From contig DHIR01000268.1 in the NCBI GenBank assembly GCA_002403905.1, forward strand, positions 1-12,844: a DNA stretch of 12,844 nt, given 5' to 3'. Under the pieces are notes generated by a model, which was not told the origin of the DNA, did no database searches, and saw only the letters and a program-made list of their open reading frames with translations. The stretch is from Mucilaginibacter sp. UBA4741. Its GTDB lineage: Bacteria; Bacteroidota; Bacteroidia; Sphingobacteriales; Sphingobacteriaceae. A program made the translations under genes and the position numbers. Numbering within the stretch: the first letter of the stretch is position 1; every line of letters begins with the position of its first letter. This document shows, one piece after another, positions 1 to 9,500 of this stretch.

Positions 1-40
1 AAGCGATTAAGTAAAAATCAGGTTCTACTTAATCGCTTTT
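1..40. terminator. Perfect hairpin at the left edge, possible terminator
   Basis: Bases 1-13 pair perfectly with bases 26-38 (13-bp stem, 12-base loop), and a short run of T (37-40) follows on the plus strand. This could end a plus-strand gene lying left of the window, or serve both directions. The stem touches the window edge, so it may be longer and the minus-strand tract cannot be seen. The stem is AT-rich, so it is only moderately strong. The inverted repeat is certain; its role as a terminator is inferred. Confidence 0.5.
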
Positions 41-107
41 AATGATTCCATCAATAAGGAGGTGCTTTTTCAGTGCCCTCCCAATTTGGCCCGCCTGTTT
101 TGTTATT

Positions 108-153
108 AAAAAAATCACTAATTACCAGGGATCCTTTTTAGGATCCCTGGTAA
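108..153 (-). terminator. Operon terminator hairpin after the propeller gene
   Basis: Bases 122-134 pair perfectly with 141-153, giving a 13-bp stem with a GC-rich centre around a 6-base loop. Read on the minus strand, it starts five bases after the stop codon of the gene ending at 158. A run of seven T (plus-strand A at 108-114) follows about seven bases after the stem. The gap between stem and T run is longer than in a textbook intrinsic terminator, but position and stem strength make it the likely 3' end of the four-gene transcript. Confidence 0.7.
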
Positions 154-157
154 AATA

Positions 158-3100
158 TTATTGTTGAAATTCAAATTTGCCCCATAATGCAGGTGTTAAC
201 TCTGCTTCAGCAGGCACATCAGATACTATGCCGGTGGCTTTGTTGCTCCAGTAGTTACGGGAGAATGTTTGAGCGCCATCGCCACGCAAAATACCTACAT
301 CACCTTTAATGGTAAGGCCTGCTTTTGGTTTAAGGCCGAAAGTGGCAAGAGGTAATGATATCTCATAATCACCATCATTACCGCCAAATTGCAGTTGAGA
401 GGTTACATCCTCTACCTTATCAAAGGTAATAGTTCGCCATGGTGATGAAAATGGCACTTTATCACTTTGCTTAGTATTGCTTACCACAGCCTGATATAGT
501 AAAGCTTTTGGCTTACCTTTCACCAAGGTAACCAGCAAACGTGAATCGCCAGCAACAGGTTTTGAACGATCAGGAGCAGCAGTGCCATCAGCACCGATCA
601 TCAAATCAAGCGCGCCGCCGGTTTTAAATAATGCAATCGGCATTTCACCGGTATTTTTCAACAGTTCCGGCTCGCCTGTGCGATAAGCTACATATAGCCT
701 GTCGCCGGTAACAGCTACAGAGGCTGTTACGTTATAAGGTTTTGTGTTAGCGTTAAAATTAGCTTTCACGCCCCTTTTATCAATATCAACCCAACCAGCG
801 CCTGTCCAATCGCTTAGTTTACCATCTACCGTTATTTGTTTGGTATTTAAAGCAACGTTCAACACACCACTACCCTGGCTTTGCTGACGCATGGATTCTG
901 TTTTTACAAGATACTCACGACTCTTGTCCAAGTCATTTTTGGTAACCTTTATATCCATACCTGGTAAGCGATGGATATTTTTCAAACCATCAACCTTTAC
1001 AATGCTGTTACGGCCACCATCACCCATATAAACAGAGCCATCATCAGTTTGACTAATGGTAGGCCAGAAATTCTCTTCGCTTAAAGTAATATCCTTTAAA
1101 TCCATTCCACGTTCGGCAATTGGCATGCTCCAGCGTTTTCCGGTGCGCATGGGATTAAATAATGTCGCTACAAACAGGCCATCGCTGGTGAAGATATAAA
1201 CCATACCATGGTTACTGTTAACAGCCCAAAGCGGCCCTGATTCTGACCCTTTGTTATCCATTATTCCACCCAAGAGACGGGTTGTTCCTATTAGCTCACC
1301 GGCTTGCTCAGGAAGCGGAGCTTCATGTGATGCGTGTAAACCAGGCCATACATCAGGATAGCTCCATTTGGCTACGCCATTTTGCGCGCCGCTGATAGAA
1401 TATTTATCAAAAGGCTGCATGCCCAGTGTAACAATTGTCCATCCATTTGGAGCCGTTAACACCTGGCTACCTCCTGATGATGCCGCCGGTAAAGTTCCTT
1501 TAGCCAGTACTTCAGGTTTATTTAACGCATATTCGGGATAACCATCTGCACTGATGTTTACGGGTGCAAAACGCACAGCGTTATCACTTAAACGGGCTAT
1601 ACAAAAAGAAAGATCAGGCATCACAGTTACACCATTACTGGCTCCTTGTTGTATAACAACCTCTTCGGGCTGTACCTGTCCGTCTTTATTTTTATCGGTC
1701 CATATAAAAAAGGAATTAGATTTGGTTCCGCGGTCATTCAAATCTACGCCCACAGGCCAACGGCTTTTAAAAGCATCTGTTTTTAAAACATCCCACAGAT
1801 TTGCAGATCCCATTCCGGCAACGGGCAGAGCCACTCCATTACGGTCAACAAATAAAAACGCGGCTGTATGCCCGCTGGTTGGGCTGCTGTTATAACAGTT
1901 TGTCCAGTAACGTTTTCCGTCATGATACAATGCAGTTTCTGGTGCCGCGCTACGGAACGACATTTTAAACTTATCCGGTTGGTTACGATAGTAAACGTCT
2001 GATAGTTTATAAGTACCGGCTTTCCAGTCTAATTTAAATTCCATGGCTCCGCGGTCCTCATCAGCATAATAATAATTGGCTTTATCATGAGCATCCACCT
2101 CGCCACCGCCGCCGTATTTACCGGGGCCATAAAAGGCTTTTACAAATTTACCGTCAAGCGTCCAAACGCTTACACGTTTGGGAACAAAATCATTTTCGGC
2201 CACCCAAAGCTGCTGCCTTGAATCAATGGTGATACCGGCCGGGTTGTGCATATGCAATTCATCATACGGTCCAGCCTCAGGAGCACCGGGTTTACCTATT
2301 GCTTTTATTAATTTACCATTAGCGGTAAATACTTTTACTTGGTGGCTTTGGCCGCCATCACTAATATAAATATTGCCCTCTGTATCTAAAGTAATGCCAA
2401 TCGGTGCTTCGAGGTTAGTGCTGATCAGCGTTTTTGGGGCAGATATATTTTCGATATTTTGCAGGGATGCGAATTTTAAAAGCTTTTTGCCGGATATTAC
2501 CAGCAATTCACCCTTGGCAGTAAATGCCGAGCCCAAAGGTTCATCTACGTTTGTAGTTCCCAGTACTTTACCGGCTTTTACATCAACAAACATCAGCTTA
2601 TTCTTTTTAGTTAAGCTGGCTACAGCTATGCCGTTGTTAACAGATAGTCCGTGCATTTCGGCAGCACGGTCTCCGTTCTTAGAATCAAATGCACCTAAGT
2701 TATAGGTTAAAATATTTCTGTCAGTACCAGCATTAAGCCCGGTAATGCGTAGTTCGCCCTGGCCGGATTGTTTGTCGGTTTCCCAAAAAGACCCTACATA
2801 AGCATATTGATCAGGATCGGCATTTGCGCCTGCATCCCTGGCTAAGTATGGCGCAGCGGTCCAGTTACCACCAATCCATTTTTTACCGCCCAGTTTATTA
2901 CCATCCAGATCAACCCAGGCTAATCCTTCGGGGCCTTCGGTTACAAAACATCCCAGGTAAACCGCCGGCTTACCTGATGGCGATTGTTTAGCAGGTACAA
3001 AAACTGCAGCCTGTGGCGGCGAATGGTTTGCCAGCCACCCACCGGTGTGGTCATCAGTAGTCCACGGAGGTGTACCCGTAGTATATACAGAAAACTCATA

Positions 3101-4537
3101 AGTAGTTGAAATTTTACCACGCACTAACCCATGAACATGGTAGTCGCCGGGATCTACAAACTTAGCGGGTATTTTATATACACCATGATGCATCGCGTCA
3201 ATGTCGCGGCCCAGATCATCAAGTCCATCCCAATAAGCTACATTATCGCCTGCCTTGAACCAGGTTTCAGAGATAAGGTTACGAACCCTCACACCATTTT
3301 TATTTTCAATAACCAGCGTTACGTATCCGGGTTCTTTCAATTTAAAAGGGATAGCAATTGGCGCGTTAGCCGTAATTTGCAACGGTGGCGCGGCAATAGC
3401 AGGCTGCAAAGGCGTAGTGCCTAATGATTGCAGGGCCATGATTTCGCCAAGCCAGGTACGTGTACCGTTATGCGTGCGCTCCATTACATTTCCGGGTTCA
3501 ACTAAGGGCCCGATAATTTTTAAACGCAAAGCCCTGGTGGTAACAACGCCATGTAAGTCAAGCAGGTTTGGCCAAAACTTAGGATAACCGGAAGCCATGC
3601 CGGTATAATCTGCCACATTTTGCCATTGGCTTTCGCGGGCATCTCTTGGGTGCTGATTTGCGGGCCCTATATAAGTTTGTACCGTAGCTTTACTAAACCC
3701 TGACCATAGCACTGCCAAGCTGCTTATTTTAACCGGCTGCGACCAGTTCAGCAATATCCATTCAGGGTTTTGCATGGAAATTACAGGATCACTTGCAATA
3801 GGTAATTGCCTGGCATCTACGGTCTCCCAGGTAGCATACCGGTCGCTAAGCCCATTGGTTAACTTCTTTGCCATCTGGCTGTTAGTTTTGCTTGATACCT
3901 GTGCAACATCGGCCAGATTAGCCAGGCGATCCGCGGCAAGCGTTACGCCGCCCAGCCAGCCTTCATATTTAAGATCACTTGCTTCGGGTTGATGCGAGAA
4001 ACGAATAGCCCGGGTATTAGTACCCGGAGGCAATACCCACACGCCATACTCTTCAAATCCAACCTCTTTAGTAGTAGGTTTCCCGTTAAGCAGGCGTTGT
4101 GCAGGAATCCACTGGCTGTCGTCATTCAAATTGCCAGGATATGGAGCACCGGGTTTAAGCACACTGAGTATTCCACCGCCTTCTACCAAAATAGATCCTA
4201 CCTCAACCGGCTGTAAAAAGCCGATACGCAAATGCCGCCAGCCTAATTTTTTTGAAATTCCGTAATAAACCCCGTTATTGCCTGGAATATTTTTATCTGC
4301 CCAAAGTACCCATTGCGGTTGTACAGATTTTTCATCGCGGCCGGTAACCTTTTGTTCTTTACCATCTACACTTTCTCTGTACGTTTCCTGATCTATATTT
4401 TCCAGCTTAAGGCTGGTTTTAAATGCCGCATCCGGCTTAGGTATTGCCTGGCTCAAGGTTAAAGCCGAATGCAAAAGCGAAACCAGGGCCAGTAGCGGGC
4501 CGGCAAGCTTGCGCGGTGTCATAAATTGTTTCTTCAT
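158..4537 (-). CDS. Secreted giant NHL beta-propeller protein with discoidin-like, FlgD-Ig-like and CBM9-like domains
   Basis: A 1459-residue exported protein of unproven function. Residues 1-31 form a Sec signal peptide (lysine-rich start, hydrophobic core, cleavage near the Ser-Gln-Ala at 29-31) with no lipobox. Residues about 75-200 and 250-370 resemble two discoidin/F5-8C-like beta-sandwiches. Residues about 385-485 look like a FlgD-type Ig fold, with the typical WDGLDDLGR at 436-444. Residues about 495-1190 form a beta-propeller with recognisable NHL blades (IGITLDTEGNIYISDGG at 713-729; AGITIDSRQQLWVAEND at 767-783; DDGSVYMGDGGRNSIVKVD at 1165-1183). A canonical EF-hand loop lies at 948-959. 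The C-terminal part (about 1228-1459) resembles a CBM9-like domain, opening with ITVDGKLSDWTG. It is the last gene of the apparent operon, after a 117-base AT-rich spacer. A carbohydrate-binding or propeller-lyase role is plausible from context, but no catalytic residues could be assigned. The first Met is preferred because it supplies the basic signal-peptide start; Met6 is an alternative. Confidence 0.9.
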   Translation of the reverse strand: MKKQFMTPRKLAGPLLALVSLLHSALTLSQAIPKPDAAFKTSLKLENIDQETYRESVDGKEQKVTGRDEKSVQPQWVLWADKNIPGNNGVYYGISKKLGWRHLRIGFLQPVEVGSILVEGGGILSVLKPGAPYPGNLNDDSQWIPAQRLLNGKPTTKEVGFEEYGVWVLPPGTNTRAIRFSHQPEASDLKYEGWLGGVTLAADRLANLADVAQVSSKTNSQMAKKLTNGLSDRYATWETVDARQLPIASDPVISMQNPEWILLNWSQPVKISSLAVLWSGFSKATVQTYIGPANQHPRDARESQWQNVADYTGMASGYPKFWPNLLDLHGVVTTRALRLKIIGPLVEPGNVMERTHNGTRTWLGEIMALQSLGTTPLQPAIAAPPLQITANAPIAIPFKLKEPGYVTLVIENKNGVRVRNLISETWFKAGDNVAYWDGLDDLGRDIDAMHHGVYKIPAKFVDPGDYHVHGLVRGKISTTYEFSVYTTGTPPWTTDDHTGGWLANHSPPQAAVFVPAKQSPSGKPAVYLGCFVTEGPEGLAWVDLDGNKLGGKKWIGGNWTAAPYLARDAGANADPDQYAYVGSFWETDKQSGQGELRITGLNAGTDRNILTYNLGAFDSKNGDRAAEMHGLSVNNGIAVASLTKKNKLMFVDVKAGKVLGTTNVDEPLGSAFTAKGELLVISGKKLLKFASLQNIENISAPKTLISTNLEAPIGITLDTEGNIYISDGGQSHQVKVFTANGKLIKAIGKPGAPEAGPYDELHMHNPAGITIDSRQQLWVAENDFVPKRVSVWTLDGKFVKAFYGPGKYGGGGEVDAHDKANYYYADEDRGAMEFKLDWKAGTYKLSDVYYRNQPDKFKMSFRSAAPETALYHDGKRYWTNCYNSSPTSGHTAAFLFVDRNGVALPVAGMGSANLWDVLKTDAFKSRWPVGVDLNDRGTKSNSFFIWTDKNKDGQVQPEEVVIQQGASNGVTVMPDLSFCIARLSDNAVRFAPVNISADGYPEYALNKPEVLAKGTLPAASSGGSQVLTAPNGWTIVTLGMQPFDKYSISGAQNGVAKWSYPDVWPGLHASHEAPLPEQAGELIGTTRLLGGIMDNKGSESGPLWAVNSNHGMVYIFTSDGLFVATLFNPMRTGKRWSMPIAERGMDLKDITLSEENFWPTISQTDDGSVYMGDGGRNSIVKVDGLKNIHRLPGMDIKVTKNDLDKSREYLVKTESMRQQSQGSGVLNVALNTKQITVDGKLSDWTGAGWVDIDKRGVKANFNANTKPYNVTASVAVTGDRLYVAYRTGEPELLKNTGEMPIALFKTGGALDLMIGADGTAAPDRSKPVAGDSRLLVTLVKGKPKALLYQAVVSNTKQSDKVPFSSPWRTITFDKVEDVTSQLQFGGNDGDYEISLPLATFGLKPKAGLTIKGDVGILRGDGAQTFSRNYWSNKATGIVSDVPAEAELTPALWGKFEFQQ

Positions 4538-4654
4538 TGAAGGATAATTTCCGTTAGGTGATCTTTAATATTATTATAATTTATTTTTTAAATCAAAGTA
4601 TTTCTAAAGCTGAATTGCCTTTAAAAGTTAATATTTCCCCTACTGCTCTCCCTG

Positions 4655-6496
4655 TTACAGGTGCCTGTCTGTCTTGTTAGATATTAACTTATCCATTTCA
4701 ATCCCGGCAAAAATAAGCCCGATCATTCCGTGCGAATCGTCATCAATTTTAGGCCGGTTGATATAATAGTTTACATCCTGGCTGGTCATCGTACCTACGC
4801 AAATATTATGCACGGTACCGTCATTATCAACTGATGATACAATGGCTTTCCATCCCAGCAATGCCGATTTTTCATATTTAGCGCGGTCCAGCCAACCATT
4901 GTTGATACCACGTGCAATAGCCATAGTAAAAATGGCAGTACCTGATAATTCCTGGTATGAATCCGGGCGGTTTAATACATTGTACCAAAAACCGGTTTGC
5001 TGATTCTGAAGCTTAACCAATGCATCCACATGCTTACGGTAATAGCTCATAATCTCTTTTCGTTTAGGATGGTTTTCGGGCAAGTTCATCAGTACTTCTG
5101 TAGTGGCCCAAATACCCCACCCATTTGCCCTGCTCCAGTATGGAAATTTCTCTTTATGCGCTGTAAATTGAGCATGCTGATATAAGTTTACGGCCGGATC
5201 AAACAGCTGTTTATCAAAAGCAAGGATCTGGTTGGCCGCGTCATTTAAAAGCGCTTCTTTTTCTTTAGGGTTTTTAGTTTCAAGGGCGGCCTGTACTATG
5301 AAGGGAATCCCCATAAACATATCATCAACCCAGGTAGTATATTTTTCAGGAGTTTCCCTGGCAAAATTGCCTCCGGGCAGCCTGATCTGCTGATGAACCA
5401 CATACTCTTTTATGGTTTTTACAAGCGCCTCATATTGTCCGCGTTTTTCAAATTGCTTATGTTCCACCAACCGGTAAATAAAAGGCAGCGCAGGCGCGGC
5501 TGTAAAATCAAGTAATGGCGTATCAAATAATTGATGATCTATTGACTGAAATCCATTTAAGGTATTTACCTGGTAGCCTACAAATGGTTTTTTATCCAGC
5601 ATAAAATCTGTCCAGTTATTAGAAAAATCACTGTATTTCTGGTCGCCTGTAGCTTCAGACAGGTGAGCCATTGCCCAGGCTACGCCACCTGCATGATAGT
5701 TCCAATTATAATAAGTTCCCCAAAAAGGTTTGGCATCAATTACATCACCAAAAATTTCTATTTTAGGTATTGTCCAGGTAGTGTTTTTTATACCGGCGCT
5801 ATAAAGCTTGCCCACTTCCAAGCCATCTTCCGGGCCATAATTATGGCTTAATCCCGTGTAATTACCATTGTTTTCATGGTCGTCAAAAGGGCCCACTACC
5901 AGCCAATTTGTTAACTTGGCAATATCCGGAGAAACCTGCGGCATGCCATCCAATGTCAGGTTGGGGCTTCCCGGTTTGCGATCTTCCAGCAACGCGCCTT
6001 TAGGCTGCAGGTAAAAGATCCACTCGTTGCCACGCGTTTCTGATTTTACCAGTATACTGTTTACTCCCTTTTTTAATTTTACATGAAACTCATCATCCAG
6101 GGCTATATCTCTTTCCCGTGGTTTTATATTTACCTTCCTGGCACCATCTTTTGTATAAACTACCCGCCCGTTTATCCATATTTTAAGCCCGTCATTATGG
6201 CTTACCTGTATAGTAAAAGCAGTATCAACTTTACTCACAAGCTGACTTAAAGCATATGCAACGCCCGGCTTACCTAAACCAAATGTGCGGCCAAAATCTA
6301 CAAATTGTATGCAATCAAACTGGCTTGTATTTGGTGCCAGCACCAACTGAAATTTAAAAAGTGTTTCGCGCACAATTTTATCAGCCACGATTTTAACAAT
6401 CGTTAAAGGCTTCTCCTGCGATAAAGAAGGACTTTGAGCGAAAGTTTGGCTACCAAGTAATAAAAGAGTAAGCGTATATTTAATATATTTTATCAT
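4655..6496 (-). CDS. GH105/GH88-family unsaturated uronyl hydrolase with extra N-terminal region
   Basis: A 613-residue exported protein. Residues 1-20 are a signal peptide, cleaved after Thr-Phe-Ala. The catalytic (alpha/alpha)6 barrel covers about 258-605 and carries GH105 hallmarks: NWNYHAGGVAWAMAHL (264-279), TTWVDDMFMGIPF (387-399), YWSRANGWGIWAT (453-465) and a late ELSGTAIFTMAIARG (516-530). Asp391 in the WVDD motif is the best candidate for the acid/base residue, by analogy with Asp143 of Bacillus YteR. The family hydrates and removes 4,5-unsaturated galacturonyl or glucuronyl residues from lyase-made oligosaccharides. That fits the putative lyase gene 28 bases upstream. Residues about 25-250 are additional: a beta-rich region with a PA14/jelly-roll-like stretch (GLKIWINGRVVY, 103-114) and a second beta segment with NWLVVGPFDD (197-206), probably glycan-binding. 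Family assignment is firm; the exact substrate (rhamnogalacturonan or another uronate) is inferred. Confidence 0.92.
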   Translation of the reverse strand: MIKYIKYTLTLLLLGSQTFAQSPSLSQEKPLTIVKIVADKIVRETLFKFQLVLAPNTSQFDCIQFVDFGRTFGLGKPGVAYALSQLVSKVDTAFTIQVSHNDGLKIWINGRVVYTKDGARKVNIKPRERDIALDDEFHVKLKKGVNSILVKSETRGNEWIFYLQPKGALLEDRKPGSPNLTLDGMPQVSPDIAKLTNWLVVGPFDDHENNGNYTGLSHNYGPEDGLEVGKLYSAGIKNTTWTIPKIEIFGDVIDAKPFWGTYYNWNYHAGGVAWAMAHLSEATGDQKYSDFSNNWTDFMLDKKPFVGYQVNTLNGFQSIDHQLFDTPLLDFTAAPALPFIYRLVEHKQFEKRGQYEALVKTIKEYVVHQQIRLPGGNFARETPEKYTTWVDDMFMGIPFIVQAALETKNPKEKEALLNDAANQILAFDKQLFDPAVNLYQHAQFTAHKEKFPYWSRANGWGIWATTEVLMNLPENHPKRKEIMSYYRKHVDALVKLQNQQTGFWYNVLNRPDSYQELSGTAIFTMAIARGINNGWLDRAKYEKSALLGWKAIVSSVDNDGTVHNICVGTMTSQDVNYYINRPKIDDDSHGMIGLIFAGIEMDKLISNKTDRHL

Positions 6497-6524
6497 AGTA
6501 TAATTATCATATAAGGTAGTAATG

Positions 6525-9500
6525 TTATTTGGAGCCTGGTGATGCTGCGTTTTTGGGATAAGTAAGCACCGGCATCTTATCCTCTATAAAAGGATTGTAT
6601 TCTGTAAATCCGTTTTCATGGCTTCTGGGGTCGCGCCTGAAACCTTCGCCAGGTACCGGCTGCCAGTTCAGGAAGCTGTTTGGATCATTATCGCTGATCA
6701 CACTTTTCAAGCTTTCGCCATTGCCGTTTATAGCAGTTACCACATATTCAAATATTTTAGGGTCCTGCTTATTATCCGCAAAGCTTCGGTCAGACCCACT
6801 GTATATTATGGTGTAAGCTTGTGGTTTTACACTTTTTTCACGTCTGTATAATTTGTATTCGTTTACACCCAAGATCTGGCCCCAGGTAATTTTAGTTTGC
6901 GGTCCATTAGGGTTTACTAATATTCCCTCCGGCGCATGCGGAACTTTATCGGTCACATAAATCGGGTAGTCATCAGATGGTTCGCCCTGGCCACCTGTAC
7001 CTTTAGCTATCACCCTTACATGTACCTTGGTATCATTATCAAGTTTAGCAATAGTTACATTTGTGTTTGCACCACTTGCCATTGCATCTGTCCAGCTAAC
7101 CCCACCGTCTTTACTCAATTGCAACTGGTAAGTATTGGCCCCGGCTACGGCCTGCCATTTTACACTAACACTATGGCTTGAAACCACGGTGTTTAAAATT
7201 TGTGCAGGCTGTGGCACTACTCCAACATTGCTGTACTGCCAGTTATGTTTACCTGCCGTAAACGTTATTTCAAAGCTGCCATCACCCGCTGGTTTTTTAT
7301 CTGCCGGTAAGCCATCAACATAAAACACATCATTTCCTTTGGCTTTTTGTGCAAAAAGGAACTTTAAGGTTGATGCTTTTTTTCCCTGGAACCTACCTCT
7401 TAAACCGATAGCGGTAATCTCCATACTTACACCGGCCTTTATATCACCATTAAGCTGGATAGTTAGTGCAGGTGTACCAATTGTGGTTCCTTCAAACAAT
7501 GCGGCGGCGTAAGTTTTATCACCAAATTGTTTAATGATACCAGCCGTGCCGATAAATGTAAAGCCGTTATTTTTATAGTTTACTATGCTTGCATTGCGGA
7601 AAACCTTATCGGTTTGACCATTCTCCAGTTGTACATCACAACCATAATCGGTAGCGGTAGCCTTAATAGATGATTTGTGTGTAACTAACGTTAAAAAGTC
7701 GCCTTTGCCATCATAATACCTACCCTTGGTTGGCATTACGGCTGGGTCTTTATGGTAATTACTTACACTCGGTTTAATATCAGCATCAACCGGAGTTGCA
7801 CCTGGCTTTAACTGGTGTATTTCCGGAAAATCACCATTTGCATCTGTGAACCATGAAAAACGGTCTTCTGTATTTTTACCGCCCACTTTATCCAGTACCA
7901 CAATATAATCGGCGCCTGATTGGAGCACACTACGCGAAATGTAGGGCGCGGCTTTAGCGTTCGCATCAATAGTCGCCATTTGAGCAACCCCAAAATCATA
8001 AAGAGGCTCTGTTAAATCCTTACGGCCTACACTACGGTATGGGCCCAACTGCCTATAGCCCGGGGCTTTCTTTACACCAAAATTGGTTATGCGTTCAACG
8101 TCTCCAAACGGCCCATCACCCACATCTTCCTGGCCATTATGGCTGTATCTTTTACCTTGCGCATAATAGTAGATAACACCGTTACCACCATCTGCCGCAC
8201 GTCCCCAGCGGTAATTTGGCCCATCATCTATCTGCTGCAAATTAACATACATTTCATCCTTGGTGTCAAACTTGCTGCGCAACACAAAACCATAGCCTGT
8301 GTATTTTGCTGATGTTAAACGCGGATTGGTACCCCTGTTGTTTTCCCATGATGTTTTAAGCACATCGGCCCATGGATTTTGTCTTTTACCATTTTCAAAA
8401 GGGGCGTCTTTACCTGTAGTTACCCAAAGCAAGTGATCAGCCAAAATCGGGTCATAGTAAACCAGGCCCTGGGCAAACATGCGCAACAGATCTGACGGAA
8501 TGTTACCATAAACATTTGAATGTGCTCCCTGTGGCGGTATAAGGCGCCTGTTACTTTGCGCCAGTACAGGTGATGTTGTAGCATTTAGTATAAAATCACC
8601 TAACATAGACACACCCGGTTGTACCAGGCGGTTACGCCCGTCATAATAATCATGCAATAAGGCACTGGTGCGTACGGTAGGCTTTAAAGAAGCCCAGATA
8701 TAGGTTGATAAATTTTCAGTCCAACGACCTCCTTTAGCATCCCATTGATCAACGTTGGGCCTGATATGATAGTTAAAGTTAAGATTAACAAATTTTTCAA
8801 AATGATCTGCCGATTGTTTGGCCATTGGCCAGTTAGGAAATAAAAAAGCAGACAAGCCGGTTACCCCTTTTATATCAGACAAAAAGTTTGGATGCCCGGC
8901 CAACATAGTGCGAACCGGCATTAGCGATTCGTCCATAAAAACATAGTCCATAAAAAGATACCATGCCTTTAGCTTGGTTAGCTGTGCATTGTCCATCTTG
9001 TTCATCAGCACATCATATGCAGGGATAATATTATCGTAATAAGTACGGGTGCCGACAGGGTTTGGGCCCATATTACGTTCGCTTGACATAGATAAGCTCC
9101 GGAGTTCATTATTCATACTTTGCTCCAGCGAGAGCACTGATTGCTTATTGATATTTTCAGCTTTAAAATACTTGGTACAGGTATCCTCGGGTTTATCATA
9201 GGTAAGCACCCAGCTTTTTACTTTGTCATAACCCAACCAACCGTACCATCTGCGCAGGTAATCAATATAAGTTAAGCCTTTGCCTGTTGTATTAACCAGG
9301 TTAATATCTTTTTCATGCTGATATAAAGCTATACCTATTGAGCGGGTGCCCGGTACCAGTGGAAAACTGTAATCAAGTACTCCATTTTGCCAATGGAAGT
9401 TAATATTTAGTGTTGATTTTGATACCCAAAGGTCATATTTCCCGTCATTCCATTTTTCCGTATCCTTAATGAATAAACCGATAGTAGTATTTTGCTTTTC

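Noticed and set aside
58..82. Short GGAGG/CCTCC inverted repeat between the two edge hairpins
   Set aside because: Only a 5-bp stem with a large loop and no T tract; expected by chance.
1554..3992. Several plus-strand open frames of 60-113 codons within the propeller gene
   Set aside because: They lie antisense to a clearly coding frame, have low-complexity or cysteine/serine-rich translations with no domain, and lack their own signals. They are shadows of the real gene.
4538..4654. Possible internal promoter in the 117-base AT-rich spacer before the propeller gene
   Set aside because: The best match on the minus strand (TACTTTG near 4594-4600) has one base too few between TA and TTTG for the Bacteroidota -7 consensus TAnnTTTG, and no convincing -33 TTTG is spaced upstream. 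Not supportable as a feature.
4655..4670. Palindrome ACAGG-TG-CCTGT at the end of the GH105 gene as a terminator
   Set aside because: The loop would be two bases, the stem overlaps coding sequence and no T tract follows on the minus strand; the operon appears to continue.
6595..7323. Overlapping plus-strand open frames opposite the FN3 region
   Set aside because: Antisense shadows of the FN3-coding stretch; no recognisable protein features and mutually overlapping in different frames.
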